A stretch of 57,640 bases of DNA, taken from assembly GCF_000374085.1 (NCBI RefSeq), contig NZ_KB893552.1, forward strand, positions 1 to 57,640, written 5' to 3'. This DNA comes from Spirosoma spitsbergense DSM 19989 (lineage in GTDB: Bacteria; Bacteroidota; Bacteroidia; Cytophagales; Spirosomataceae). Under the pieces are notes generated by a model, which was given only the letters and a program-made list of their open reading frames with translations, was not told where the DNA came from and did no database searches. Positions 6,348 through 14,427 of this stretch are shown piece after piece. Numbering within the stretch: the first letter of the stretch is position 1; each line of letters begins with the position of its first letter. A program made the position numbers and the translations under genes.

Positions 6348-8828
6348 TTAAAATCGAATTGATAGGCCACCACCCGCCCCGAAGCGGTTGGCGTAGCTGG
6401 CCGTGAGTGACACATTACGGGATAAAAAGTAGGACATTCCCACCGACCAGACCGATTCGTATCGGTACGCCCCCGTATCGGTCACCCCTTCCAGCACCGG
6501 CCGTTTGGTCCACCCAAAGTCGGCCCGGTATTCGTAGGCACCAAAGAGCATGGTTCGGGGAAAGACCATGAGGGAGCGACTCAGGCTGACGCGGGGCCGC
6601 AACCGGCTATCGATGCGTGCATCGAGGTTGAACAGGTAAGGTGTCAGGAACCGGATACCGGCAACGGCAGTCGTGATGGCGTCTCTGGGTGAGGTATCGC
6701 GCTCGTTTTCGGTGTTTACGCCCACAAATACCCGGAAGTAGTCATAGAGGTAGCGCTCGTAGGTCACCTCGGCCTCCAGCCGCTGATTCCAGCCGTACAC
6801 GGCCGACACGTTGAACTGGTTGCGAATGTTGGACGACACCAGGTTGAACTGCGTCATGTGCGACGCGACATCGGCCATGCCCCAGGTATAGAACCCGTTG
6901 CCTTCGTTGGTCAGATTCGTTAGCGGGTATCCCTTCAGGCGCGGGTCCCGAACGGTATCGTAACTAACAACCCGCGCCATGCCCCCCACCAGGTGATACA
7001 GCACGTGACAGTGGAGAAACCAGCCGCCGTACTCGTTGGCATCGAACTCAATGGTCACCTTCTGCATGGGCGGCACGTTGACCGTGTGCTTCAGCGGAGA
7101 GTACGCCCCGTTTTTGTTGATAACCCGAAAAAAGTGCCCATGCAAATGCATCGGGTGGTGCATCATGGTGAGGTTATTAAAGGTGATGCGCACGACCTCC
7201 CCCTGTTTTATGCTGATTTTGTCTGCTTCGGAAAGAGGCACCCCGTTCATGCTCCAGATGTACCGCCACATATTACCGGTTAGATTGAGCAGGATTTTTC
7301 GCACGGATTTGTTCGGGTCGAGTGTTGTTTTACCGGGCGATTTCAGGTAGTCGTAATTGTACTGAGCAAACATATTCATGCCGGGCATCTCCATGCCGGG
7401 CATGGAGGTGCCCTCTTTCATGCTACCCATATCCATCTTCATCCCGCTCATGCCCTCACTTTTTCCGGAATCCATTTTCATGGGCATGTTGTCCATACTG
7501 GCTCCTGCTTTGGTGTGGTCCATCATGGAATGGTCCATAGCCGCGTGGTTCGTGGTATCGGCAGACATGGGGTTGCTGCTCATGTCCATTTCCTTTTTAT
7601 GGTGCATACCCGCCATGCCGCCCATCCCTTTCTTGTTGCCCATCTTCATGCCCCAGTTGTCCATGAGTTGCTGCGGCTCTTCCTCATCGGGGTTGAATTT
7701 CATGGCCGGGGCACCCATCCGCATATCCATTTTGGCCATCTGCTGCATCATCGCAATTTTATCGGGGCGGAGTACATTTGGGGCTGGCAAAATAGGGCCC
7801 TGTCCCAGGAAAGCGGCTGTTGTACCCGAACCATCCTGCACCGACCCGCGAATTTCAATCTTACCGCTCGGGGGCATAGTCACGATAAAATCGTAGGTTT
7901 CGGCGATGGCAATAAAGGTTTTGTTGTGTTTGACGGGTACTACATCCTGTCCATCTGCCGATACCAGCATCGGGTCTTCTCCCCCGAACGTCAGCCAGAA
8001 CTGCGACGAAGCTGCGGCATTGATAAACCGAAGCCGAACGCGCTCGCCCGGTTTGAACTCCGGGTATTCCTGCGTTTTCTGGCCGTTGATCAGGAAGGCG
8101 TTGTAGTAGATATCGGCGATGTCGGCACTCTCCATCCGCTGTTTCCAGAAGTTCAGCTGCGCACCAAAAGCACCCCGGCCAATGACCCGGTTCAGCGGGG
8201 TCGAGGTGCCTTTGCGGATATTGTACCACTCGTTTCCCCGCTTCAGGTTACGGAGTACATTCATGGGTTTCTGGTTGGTCCAGTCCGATAGCACCAGCAC
8301 CAGCTCCTTATCGTAAACCAGGGTCTGTTCTTTTGGCTCGATCACGATAGAGCCGAACACGCCACGTTGCTCCTGCAACTGCGTGTGAGCGTGATACCAG
8401 TAGGTTCCCGACTGTTTGAGGGGAAACGTGTACTTCTGGGTTTGCCCTGGCTTGATGGGTGGGGTTGTCAGGTAAGGTACGCCATCGTAGAAGTTCGGCA
8501 CCAGCAGCCCGTGCCAGTGGACGGAGGTTTCGACATCCAGCTCATTTTTTACGTAGATAACGGCGGTATCGCCTTCGGTAAAGCGGAGGGTGGGGCCAGG
8601 AATCCCCCCGTTGACGGTCATACCGGTCACGTTTTTACCGGCCCGGCTCACGGTTTCCTTCCGGATAGTCAGCGTATATTCCCGCTTGGTCGAATCGACG
8701 CTGTTTTGCGAGAAGGCTAGTGGTGGCAGCAGTAACATTACCAGCAAAACAAGCCCGTACGGTAATACCTCTCTTCTTTTCACGTTACCACCCGTTTCAG
8801 CTACTGGTAAACATACATTCATCATCAT
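6348..8828 (-). CDS. Multicopper oxidase fused to a CopB-like outer-membrane domain
   Basis: This 826-residue protein joins a CopA-type multicopper oxidase to a C-terminal beta-barrel-like domain. A signal peptide ends near residue 40 (PPLAFSQ). Copper ligands are visible as HWH (104-106), HAH (146-148), HHPMHLHGH in the last cupredoxin domain, and HCHVLYH with Met617 (Cys607 bridging the type 1 and trinuclear sites). A Met- and His-rich insert, about 355-495, carries many MDHSMM- and MKMDSG-like motifs expected to bind or sense Cu(I). From about 635 to 826 the chain becomes alternating beta strands ending in Phe (GLSIRF), like CopB copper-resistance barrels. CopA and CopB are normally separate proteins. 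The likely role is periplasmic Cu(I) oxidation with outer-membrane anchoring. Confidence 0.88.
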   Translation of the reverse strand: MMMNVCLPVAETGGNVKRREVLPYGLVLLVMLLLPPLAFSQNSVDSTKREYTLTIRKETVSRAGKNVTGMTVNGGIPGPTLRFTEGDTAVIYVKNELDVETSVHWHGLLVPNFYDGVPYLTTPPIKPGQTQKYTFPLKQSGTYWYHAHTQLQEQRGVFGSIVIEPKEQTLVYDKELVLVLSDWTNQKPMNVLRNLKRGNEWYNIRKGTSTPLNRVIGRGAFGAQLNFWKQRMESADIADIYYNAFLINGQKTQEYPEFKPGERVRLRFINAAASSQFWLTFGGEDPMLVSADGQDVVPVKHNKTFIAIAETYDFIVTMPPSGKIEIRGSVQDGSGTTAAFLGQGPILPAPNVLRPDKIAMMQQMAKMDMRMGAPAMKFNPDEEEPQQLMDNWGMKMGNKKGMGGMAGMHHKKEMDMSSNPMSADTTNHAAMDHSMMDHTKAGASMDNMPMKMDSGKSEGMSGMKMDMGSMKEGTSMPGMEMPGMNMFAQYNYDYLKSPGKTTLDPNKSVRKILLNLTGNMWRYIWSMNGVPLSEADKISIKQGEVVRITFNNLTMMHHPMHLHGHFFRVINKNGAYSPLKHTVNVPPMQKVTIEFDANEYGGWFLHCHVLYHLVGGMARVVSYDTVRDPRLKGYPLTNLTNEGNGFYTWGMADVASHMTQFNLVSSNIRNQFNVSAVYGWNQRLEAEVTYERYLYDYFRVFVGVNTENERDTSPRDAITTAVAGIRFLTPYLFNLDARIDSRLRPRVSLSRSLMVFPRTMLFGAYEYRADFGWTKRPVLEGVTDTGAYRYESVWSVGMSYFLSRNVSLTASYANRFGAGGGLSIRF

Positions 8829-8978
8829 ACAGTCAGTGAATCAAGGTAGAATCTCCTATCTACAAAACAACTGGCAGGGGAAATCGTCTTTACAAGATTA
8901 CCGGACTGCGTTATAAAATACGGGACGACCAAATCAGATACTATCCGGGAAGCCCCATTACCCTCGAATCCTTCGTTC

Positions 8979-9506
8979 CTATTCATTCTTCAGCGTGTCG
9001 GGCAGCATCGGGGCCGGGTTATAGAACATCACCAGGGTACCAAGCCGCTTATTGGGAGCCGTGATAGGAGCCGATAATTCGTAGGGTGTTTTATCGTCAA
9101 AATAGACTTCTTCCCGCTGAAGCAGGTAGCCCGGAAAACGGTCGGTGAATACAATACCTTGATTCTTCTTATTGGTAGAGATCATCACTTTCCCGTCATC
9201 ACCTACCAGCAGCATCTCTTTGATGCCCCGGTCTTTCACCAGCGTGTTGAAGTACTCATTTATTTCCCCCGGTTTGTTTTGCAGCAGTGAGTTCCGAACA
9301 GCCCACGCAAAGGTTTTCATGCCAAACGTGAGTTGTTGCTGGTCGTTCTGCAACTGGTTCTTCCGCACCGTCGCCCGCATTTCGCTGCGTTCCTGCGCGA
9401 ATTTCCGATTGAACTGCACGTTTTTGTACAACAGGAATGCTCCGCCAAGCAGTAGCAGAGCAATGACTCCATAAAGGATAAAAACAAGTTTTGAGTTAGT
9501 TTTCAT
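8979..9506 (-). CDS. Membrane-anchored protein with extracytoplasmic sensor-like domain
   Basis: The 175-residue protein has one N-terminal membrane helix (about residues 8-27), a basic coiled stretch (30-60) and a soluble domain (60-175). The domain contains KEMLLVGDDGKVMISTNKK and later PITAPNKRLGTLVMFYNP. This alternation of a signalling helix with a strand-rich domain resembles the extracytoplasmic part of sensor proteins (dCache or sCache-like), but there is no output domain. I do not recognise a named family. It is 150 bases upstream of the multicopper oxidase on the same strand with no clear terminator between, so it may be co-transcribed and serve copper or redox stress. That link is inference only. 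Confidence 0.6.
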   Translation of the reverse strand: MKTNSKLVFILYGVIALLLLGGAFLLYKNVQFNRKFAQERSEMRATVRKNQLQNDQQQLTFGMKTFAWAVRNSLLQNKPGEINEYFNTLVKDRGIKEMLLVGDDGKVMISTNKKNQGIVFTDRFPGYLLQREEVYFDDKTPYELSAPITAPNKRLGTLVMFYNPAPMLPDTLKNE

Positions 9507-9825
9507 AAGGATTGAATCGTTAAGGCAGCGACTGGTGCTGCTACATCATTAAACCATAATGACCTTAACGAGTCCTGAGTAACTCCTTAGAATTTGATTA
9601 GATCGTCTGTCTTTCTTCTACTAATGCTGACTTTTGGCTATGGGGCGTCTGATAATCAACTGCTTATCAGACGCCCCATAGTTTTTATTTCTTGTTCATC
9701 CATTCGAAACCCGCACTCATCTACCTGATTCAGGCACTCATCGTCTTTCTTTTTCCGGCTTATCAATCGGGTGGCAACTTTGTATCATCAAAAAGGAAAA
9801 ATCAACCATCTGATTAAAAATAACC
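9507..9825. other. Divergent intergenic region with an orphan terminator
   Basis: This 319-base region separates a minus-strand gene (start 9506) from a plus-strand gene (start 9826). Its main content is a very strong plus-strand terminator hairpin at 9638-9691 that no annotated gene explains. The remainder shows no coding potential that I can support. Confidence 0.6.
9638..9691 (+). terminator. Orphan intrinsic terminator, plus strand
   Basis: CTATGGGGCGTCTGATAA (9638-9655) pairs perfectly over 18 bp with 9664-9681 across an 8-base loop. It is followed by TTTTTATTTC on the plus strand. No plus-strand gene ends before it. It may end a short untranslated RNA starting after 9506, or attenuate transcription into the gene at 9826. 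Confidence 0.75.
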
Positions 9826-10179
9826 ATGAAAAAAGTACTTACGCTGATGCTGGGACTGGTAGCCACTACCGCATCGTTCGCCAATCAACCAACCACCACA
9901 CCCGAAGCCGCTCAGGCCCACGTGATGATGACTGCTACGCACAAAATTAAACTCTACGTTCAACCCATACAGACCAAAGGCCAGCTGGCGATCCTGGATG
10001 CCAGCGACCAGAAAGTCTACACGCAGTCTGTAGCGCTGAAAAAAGGACTTAGCCAGCAATTCGATGTATCGGGTTTAGGCAGCGGAACCTTTCGACTGAC
10101 GCTGACAACGGGCAGCGAAACCCTAACCAAAACATTTGTGGTGCAGGCCAATCCCAATGAGAGTTTTATTGTTCAATAA
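9826..10179 (+). CDS. Small secreted beta-rich protein, T9SS-tail-like
   Basis: The 117-residue product has a clear signal peptide (MKKVLTLMLGLVATTASFAN, cleavage near residue 20). Its mature part is a single beta-sandwich-like domain: IKLYVQPIQTKGQLAILDA, then VYTQSVALKKG, FDVSGLGSGTFRLTLT and TKTFVV. The pattern DxSGLxxGTFxL...SETLTKTFVV resembles the type A T9SS sorting domain, here forming nearly the whole protein. Comparable short proteins are common in Bacteroidota as periplasmic or surface proteins of unknown role. It stands alone behind the strong orphan terminator at 9638-9691, which may be part of its leader. Function unknown. Confidence 0.7.
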   Translation: MKKVLTLMLGLVATTASFANQPTTTPEAAQAHVMMTATHKIKLYVQPIQTKGQLAILDASDQKVYTQSVALKKGLSQQFDVSGLGSGTFRLTLTTGSETLTKTFVVQANPNESFIVQ

Positions 10180-10505
10180 GTAGGCACAATTCCCTGCTTC
10201 AGGGCCTCCTCACAAGTCTCCTTCCCAAATTGATATAGGTAAGGAGACCAATGGGGCCAATAGTCCGTTGCTCAGCCACTTGTTCAGCTTCGGCCTGGGA
10301 GCCGACCAGTATTGTTTCGGCATGGCACAGCTCAACGAGGCCTGTATTCCTGCTACACTCGTCAGCTACTAAAAAATGCGTGATACGGCTTCGACGCTGT
10401 ACCACCAATCGGACCAGCAAGGTGTAAAATCGGGAGTTTGCCCACTTTCTATCCTGAGGTGAAGCATCAGCCTGTATCTTCGTACGTTGCTGAACTGAAT
10501 TTCTT
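10180..10505. other. Intergenic region with a possible gene remnant
   Basis: This 326-base gap precedes the LytS-type kinase. Its minus strand stays open from about 10199 through 10480. The translation includes HAETILVGSQAEAEQVAEQR and GPIGLLTYINLGRRL, which looks more protein-like than chance but has no start or recognised family. It may be a decayed gene or an accident of composition. I see no clear promoter motif for the kinase. Confidence 0.3.
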
Positions 10506-11633
10506 ATGACGAACCGATTACCGGCCCGCCAGAAATGGCTTCTGTCGTTACAGTTGCTGCTATTGTACATGCCCGTGGCCCTCTATATAAATGTACCCGT
10601 AGCGGCCCGAACTGGGAAGGATTTCGTTTACTTCCTGCCACTACTGATTGTTTTTATTGTACTGGCTTTCTTCGTTTACTTCGTCTGGATTTCGGCTATC
10701 GACCTGATTCAGCAACGGCTGACAGAATGGTTTGGCGACGACTTTCTGCTTGAATTCAATCTGCTGGCCCTTGTTCTGACCATTCTTGTTTCGATTGGGC
10801 TGTCGGCCTTGTACATCGTCACGTTTCGGGAAATCACCCAGGGTATCGCTATACTGTATCTTCGGATATGGCCTGAAATACGACCCGAAAATCTGGCGCC
10901 TGCCATTTCGCCCGAAGCCCTTATTTTCGCCCAGCGGGTAGGCTACGCCTTTGCGGTTGTTATTATGCTGACGGCGTTTTACATCACCAATAACGCCCGC
11001 TCTTATCAGCAGCTAAAAGATGTGCAACTTCGGGCCGAGCGGCTGGAGAAAGGGGCGGTGGTAAGTCAGTTTGAAGCACTCAAGAATCAGATAAGTCCCC
11101 ATTTTCTGTTTAACAGCCTGAGTATTCTTACCTCGCTGGTACACGAAGACCCAAATCTGTCCGAGACGTTTATCAAGCAGCTGTCCAAGGCGTACCGCTA
11201 CATTCTGGAACAGCGCGACCAGGAGTTAGTGCCACTCGCTATCGAACTGGATTTCATTAAAGCCTACACCTTTTTACTCAAAATCCGTTTCGAAAAAAAG
11301 TTCGACGTCACGATTGATGTGCCCCAGGATATTCAGACTCAATGCCGCATTGCGCCCCTGTCGTTGCAGATGCTGGTGGAGAATACGGTGAAGCACAACC
11401 GAATGTCATTGCGGGAGCCGCTGCTGGTGCGGATATACACCAATAATGGCTTCCTGATTGTCGAGAACCCGATGCAGGCCCGCGACCAGCCCGAATTCTC
11501 AACGGGGATAGGCCTGAAAAACATCACCGACCGGTATTCGCTCCTCACCGACCAGGCGGTTGAATTTGGCGAACGTGCGGGGAGTTTTATCGTAAAAATA
11601 CCTTTATTAATGAGCGAAAGAACGAAAGAGTGA
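10506..11633 (+). CDS. LytS-type sensor histidine kinase
   Basis: The 375-residue protein has four membrane helices (around 12-29, 41-63, 80-105 and 145-163), then a dimerisation and kinase module of the His_kinase (LytS/YehU) family. The phosphoacceptor is His199 in NQISPHFLFNSL, and the ATP-binding parts are NTVKHN and GIGLKNI. No extracytoplasmic sensor domain is large enough to suggest a ligand, so the membrane domain itself probably senses. The LytTR response regulator follows at 11714 as its partner. The last residues (MSERTKE) are encoded by an intergenic repeat element (11611-11709), so the native C-terminus may have been altered by that element. Confidence 0.92.
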   Translation: MTNRLPARQKWLLSLQLLLLYMPVALYINVPVAARTGKDFVYFLPLLIVFIVLAFFVYFVWISAIDLIQQRLTEWFGDDFLLEFNLLALVLTILVSIGLSALYIVTFREITQGIAILYLRIWPEIRPENLAPAISPEALIFAQRVGYAFAVVIMLTAFYITNNARSYQQLKDVQLRAERLEKGAVVSQFEALKNQISPHFLFNSLSILTSLVHEDPNLSETFIKQLSKAYRYILEQRDQELVPLAIELDFIKAYTFLLKIRFEKKFDVTIDVPQDIQTQCRIAPLSLQMLVENTVKHNRMSLREPLLVRIYTNNGFLIVENPMQARDQPEFSTGIGLKNITDRYSLLTDQAVEFGERAGSFIVKIPLLMSERTKE

Positions 11634-11709
11634 ATGAGCGAAAGTCGTATTTACCCACTAGTGATTTCCTCTGTTTCACTCTTTCGCTCTTTCACCCTTT
11701 CGCTCTTTA
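11611..11709. repeat. GAGCGAAAGA-type inverted repeat element
   Basis: The left arm (about 11611-11645) is built of iterations of GAGCGAAAG and GAGTGAATGAG. The right arm (about 11675-11709) is built of the complementary CTTTCGCTCTTTCAC. The arms can fold into a long imperfect hairpin that ends four bases before the response-regulator ATG. A similar element made of GAGCGAATG/ATTCACTC units sits in the same position before the RND pump gene (24586-24667). Confidence 0.75.
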
Positions 11710-11713
11710 ACTT

Positions 11714-12493
11714 ATGAACGTAGTCATCATCGAAGACGAGGCCCGTACCGCCCGGCAACTGGAGCGGATGCTGAAACAGTACGACGAAACGATCCACATT
11801 CTGATCCAACTCCCCTCGGTGGCGGAGGCCGTGGCCTGGTTCAACGGTAACCCAGCACCCGACCTTGCCTTTATGGATATTCACCTGGAAGATGGACTGG
11901 CGTTCGGTATTTTCGAGCAGCTTCACCTAACGCTCCCGGTGATATTTACAACCGCCTACGATGAGTACATGATCAAGGCGTTTAAAGTCAACAGCATCGA
12001 CTACCTACTAAAACCGGTGGACTACGATGAGATGGTGGCCGCGCTGGAGAAGTTCAAAACCATCCGTACCGTACCCACGCCGGGAGGAAATACCCCGGCC
12101 AGCCCCGACCTGAACATGCTGCTTCAGTTGATGCAGCAATCGCGCGACAAGCAGTACCGGGAGCGGTTCATGGTCAGCCTGGGCACCAAAATACGGAGCA
12201 TCGAAGTGGCCGACATCGCCTATTTTTTCTCGGAAGATAAAGCCACCTACCTGGTCACCAAAGAAGGGCAGTCGCTCCCCGTAGAATACAGCCTCGACCA
12301 GTTGGTGAATCTGCTCAACCCCGACCATTTTTTCCGGGTGAACCGGCAGTTCTTCGTGGCCCGCCCCGCCATCCAGACCATCCACAACTACTCGGCAGGC
12401 AAACTAAAACTGGACCTGACACCCGCAGCCCGGCACGAGCTATTCGTCAGCATCAGCCGGATGTCGGAGTTCAAGGACTGGCTCGGCCGCTGA
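11714..12493 (+). CDS. LytTR-family response regulator
   Basis: The 259-residue protein has a receiver domain (1-120) with acidic pair Glu7-Asp8, phosphoacceptor Asp55 in FMDIHLEDG, the TTAYDEYMIKAF segment and Lys in LLKPVDY. A linker is followed by a LytTR DNA-binding domain (about 140-255) with ADIAYFFSEDKATYLVT and FFRVNRQFFVARPAI. It pairs with the kinase encoded just upstream. LytTR regulators of this type in Bacteroidota control local membrane or surface functions, but the targets are not evident here. The 80-base gap between the two genes is filled by an inverted repeat element, which may modulate their relative expression. Confidence 0.93.
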   Translation: MNVVIIEDEARTARQLERMLKQYDETIHILIQLPSVAEAVAWFNGNPAPDLAFMDIHLEDGLAFGIFEQLHLTLPVIFTTAYDEYMIKAFKVNSIDYLLKPVDYDEMVAALEKFKTIRTVPTPGGNTPASPDLNMLLQLMQQSRDKQYRERFMVSLGTKIRSIEVADIAYFFSEDKATYLVTKEGQSLPVEYSLDQLVNLLNPDHFFRVNRQFFVARPAIQTIHNYSAGKLKLDLTPAARHELFVSISRMSEFKDWLGR

Positions 12494-12625
12494 TTACTCT
12501 TCGTCCCGCAACAATCAACACACCTGCGTTTACATAGTGAGCCGGAAAGCTCACTCACGCGGAGCAACTGCACCAAGTTGAGTACCTTTTTGTTGTATTT
12601 TTACAAAACAAACGAACATCACAAC

Positions 12626-12769
12626 ATGAAAGCAACGACCAAAGGTGCGTCTCAGCCAATAAAGCCAGTAACGACCAAAAAACCCGACGGAAAACCCAAA
12701 GTAAAGCTTGGCACTGGTAGAAATGTACTTTTCATGTCTGATACGTTGTTTGACGACGATTTGAAGTAA
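12626..12769 (+). CDS. Small antitoxin-like protein ahead of a PIN toxin
   Basis: The 47-residue reading frame begins at ATG 12626 (MKATTKGASQPIKPV) and overlaps the PIN-domain gene by one base (TAATG). An upstream in-frame ATG at 12578 exists but would add a hydrophobic segment from the leader, so the later start is preferred. The protein is very basic in its middle (KKPDGKPKVKLG) and ends in an acidic tail (DTLFDDDLK). It lacks any helix-turn-helix or ribbon-helix-helix, which is unusual for a VapB-type antitoxin. The overlap with the toxin gene and the small size support an antitoxin role by context only. Confidence 0.6.
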   Translation: MKATTKGASQPIKPVTTKKPDGKPKVKLGTGRNVLFMSDTLFDDDLK

Positions 12770-13176
12770 TGAAGAGTTATCTGCTTGACACGCACATTTT
12801 TCTAAATGCCTATACTAGTCCGGAGAAAATTGGGAAAACAATCACCCGGATATTGTTAAGTAATAGTTCAAAGTACCTAAGTGCCATTTCGCTAATTGAG
12901 ATAGCCCAATTGATTGAGTCCAAGCCAAAGGAAATCAAAACAACAGCCCCTTTGCACACATTCATCGACCAGGCGTTGAGTGACTTACAGGTGCAGGTAT
13001 TGGCAATCACGGCTGAACACGCTCAACGATTTTTCGAAATACAACTGATAAAGGGGCATCGCGACCAGTTTGACCGCATTATCATTGCCCAGGGAGCCAG
13101 TACGGGTTTCATCGTTCTATCTGATGACGCCAAGTTTCCGCATTATCCAATTGCACTACTGTCAAACAATGATTGA
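12769..13176 (+). CDS. PIN-domain ribonuclease toxin (VapC-like)
   Basis: The 135-residue protein has PIN-domain acidic residues in order: Asp7 in YLLDTHIFLNA, Glu44 in SLIEIAQL, and Asp99/Asp102 in HRDQFDRIIIAQ, followed by LSDDAKF. PIN toxins cleave RNA, typically initiator tRNA or rRNA, when released from their antitoxin. The gene overlaps its presumed antitoxin by one base, so translation is coupled. The pair lies between the LytTR system and the AraC regulator, a typical solitary chromosomal toxin-antitoxin insertion. Base composition is more A+T-rich than the neighbours, which fits lateral acquisition. The target RNA cannot be predicted. Confidence 0.85.
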   Translation: MKSYLLDTHIFLNAYTSPEKIGKTITRILLSNSSKYLSAISLIEIAQLIESKPKEIKTTAPLHTFIDQALSDLQVQVLAITAEHAQRFFEIQLIKGHRDQFDRIIIAQGASTGFIVLSDDAKFPHYPIALLSNND

Positions 13177-13243
13177 CAGGCGACTAACTTGTCGAAGATA
13201 AACACCTGCATCAGAGTTACCAGTCGCGAAACACCCCATCTTG

Positions 13244-14164
13244 CTACTCTTTCTGCCGGAAACGTTTCGGAGCAGAACCCGTTTTACTCCGAAAAAAGCG
13301 GGTGAAGTTGCCTGGTGACTGTTTGCCGATTTTGTAGGCAATTTCACTGATGCTCAAATCCGTTTGCGCCAGCAATAACTTAGCCTCCAGCAATACCATT
13401 TCGTCCAGCAGTTCGCGGGCGGATTGCCCCGTTACCAACTTGACACACTTGTTGAGGTGATTCGGTGAAATATGAAGTAGCCGGGCATAATCCGATACCT
13501 GTTGCTTCTCGTAAATGAGTTGAGCCAGCGCATATTTGTACAGCTGCGTGGTGCGCAGTGCGCCATGGCCCGACGGCGTATCGGGGGACAGAGTCGGTGG
13601 CGTGGCCTGTTTCAGCTCGGTGAAGAGGGTGAGCAGGTAAAGACGCAGGAGATCTTCCGCATCGCCCCGGCTGTTTTGATACACGGTTTCCATTCGGTTT
13701 ACCAGCACTAACGTATCCTGAAACAGGGCTTCATTGAGGGTGATCAGCGGTTGACCCTGAAAGCGCAGAAAGGGAAACTCCTGTTCAAGGGGCTGGTTTG
13801 GACCGTGTCTGGTGAGCAATTCGGAAGCAAAGTGACAGTAAAACCCCTCAATGTCTTCACTCATCCATTCATCAGAACAGATCTGGTATGCGGGGAGAAA
13901 AATGAAACTCCGGGGCGGCACCTCATACCGGGTCAGGCCAATTTGCCTCACCATAGTTCCCCCGGTAAGTACCAGGAAATCAATGACCGTTTTGCGATGT
14001 GGGGGCACCGGAAAGGCGATCCCATTACGGGCATCTTCCAGCCGGTTCATATGAAACGTAGGGAGCTTCCGGTCGTGTAGCAGTTGCCAGCCCAGCCTGT
14101 TGAACACCACGTGGACCAACGCCCCGAGCGTCACCGTGGGTATGTCGGTCGACTTCTGTTTCAT
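13244..14164 (-). CDS. AraC-family transcriptional regulator
   Basis: The 306-residue protein has an N-terminal ligand-binding or dimerisation domain (about 1-190) and a C-terminal double helix-turn-helix (about 205-303). The HTH region shows VSDYARLLHISPNHLNKCVK for the first motif and SISEIAYKIGKQSPGNFTRFFRSKTGSAPKRF for the second, split here by the short GKQSP turn. The N-terminal part includes RKTVIDFLVLTGG and RSFIFLPAYQICS, as in cupin-like sensors. It is transcribed divergently from the GH2 gene at 14428 and is therefore a candidate regulator of it. The ligand is unknown. Confidence 0.9.
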   Translation of the reverse strand: MKQKSTDIPTVTLGALVHVVFNRLGWQLLHDRKLPTFHMNRLEDARNGIAFPVPPHRKTVIDFLVLTGGTMVRQIGLTRYEVPPRSFIFLPAYQICSDEWMSEDIEGFYCHFASELLTRHGPNQPLEQEFPFLRFQGQPLITLNEALFQDTLVLVNRMETVYQNSRGDAEDLLRLYLLTLFTELKQATPPTLSPDTPSGHGALRTTQLYKYALAQLIYEKQQVSDYARLLHISPNHLNKCVKLVTGQSARELLDEMVLLEAKLLLAQTDLSISEIAYKIGKQSPGNFTRFFRSKTGSAPKRFRQKE

Positions 14165-14427
14165 CGTGTTCCTGAAAAGGGCGTATTCATTCGTTGCTTC
14201 CCTTCAACCCAGTCCTGTTGCTGCCTGCAGTAGAAAGCCTGTTTATCGTATCCGGATTCAAGCCTGAAAATGATTTGGTCCTATCTGGTAAATCACAAAA
14301 TCCCTGCTTCTACTCACAAGTATGGATTGATTGGGAACAGTTTACGATTGGTTGTGCATATAGACACAGGACGAAAAGTACGTCTTTTGTCATAAAATTA
14401 ATTCGTATAGTAAAATTTTTACCCTAT

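Noticed and set aside
7515..8291. 258-residue plus-strand open frame
   Set aside because: Lies entirely antisense to the multicopper oxidase gene, with a His-rich translation that mirrors the Met-rich coding strand. No family features.
12536..12555. AGTGAGC-N6-GCTCACT hairpin as terminator of the LytTR gene
   Set aside because: Seven-base stem without any U-run; more likely incidental, though it could lie in the toxin-antitoxin promoter.
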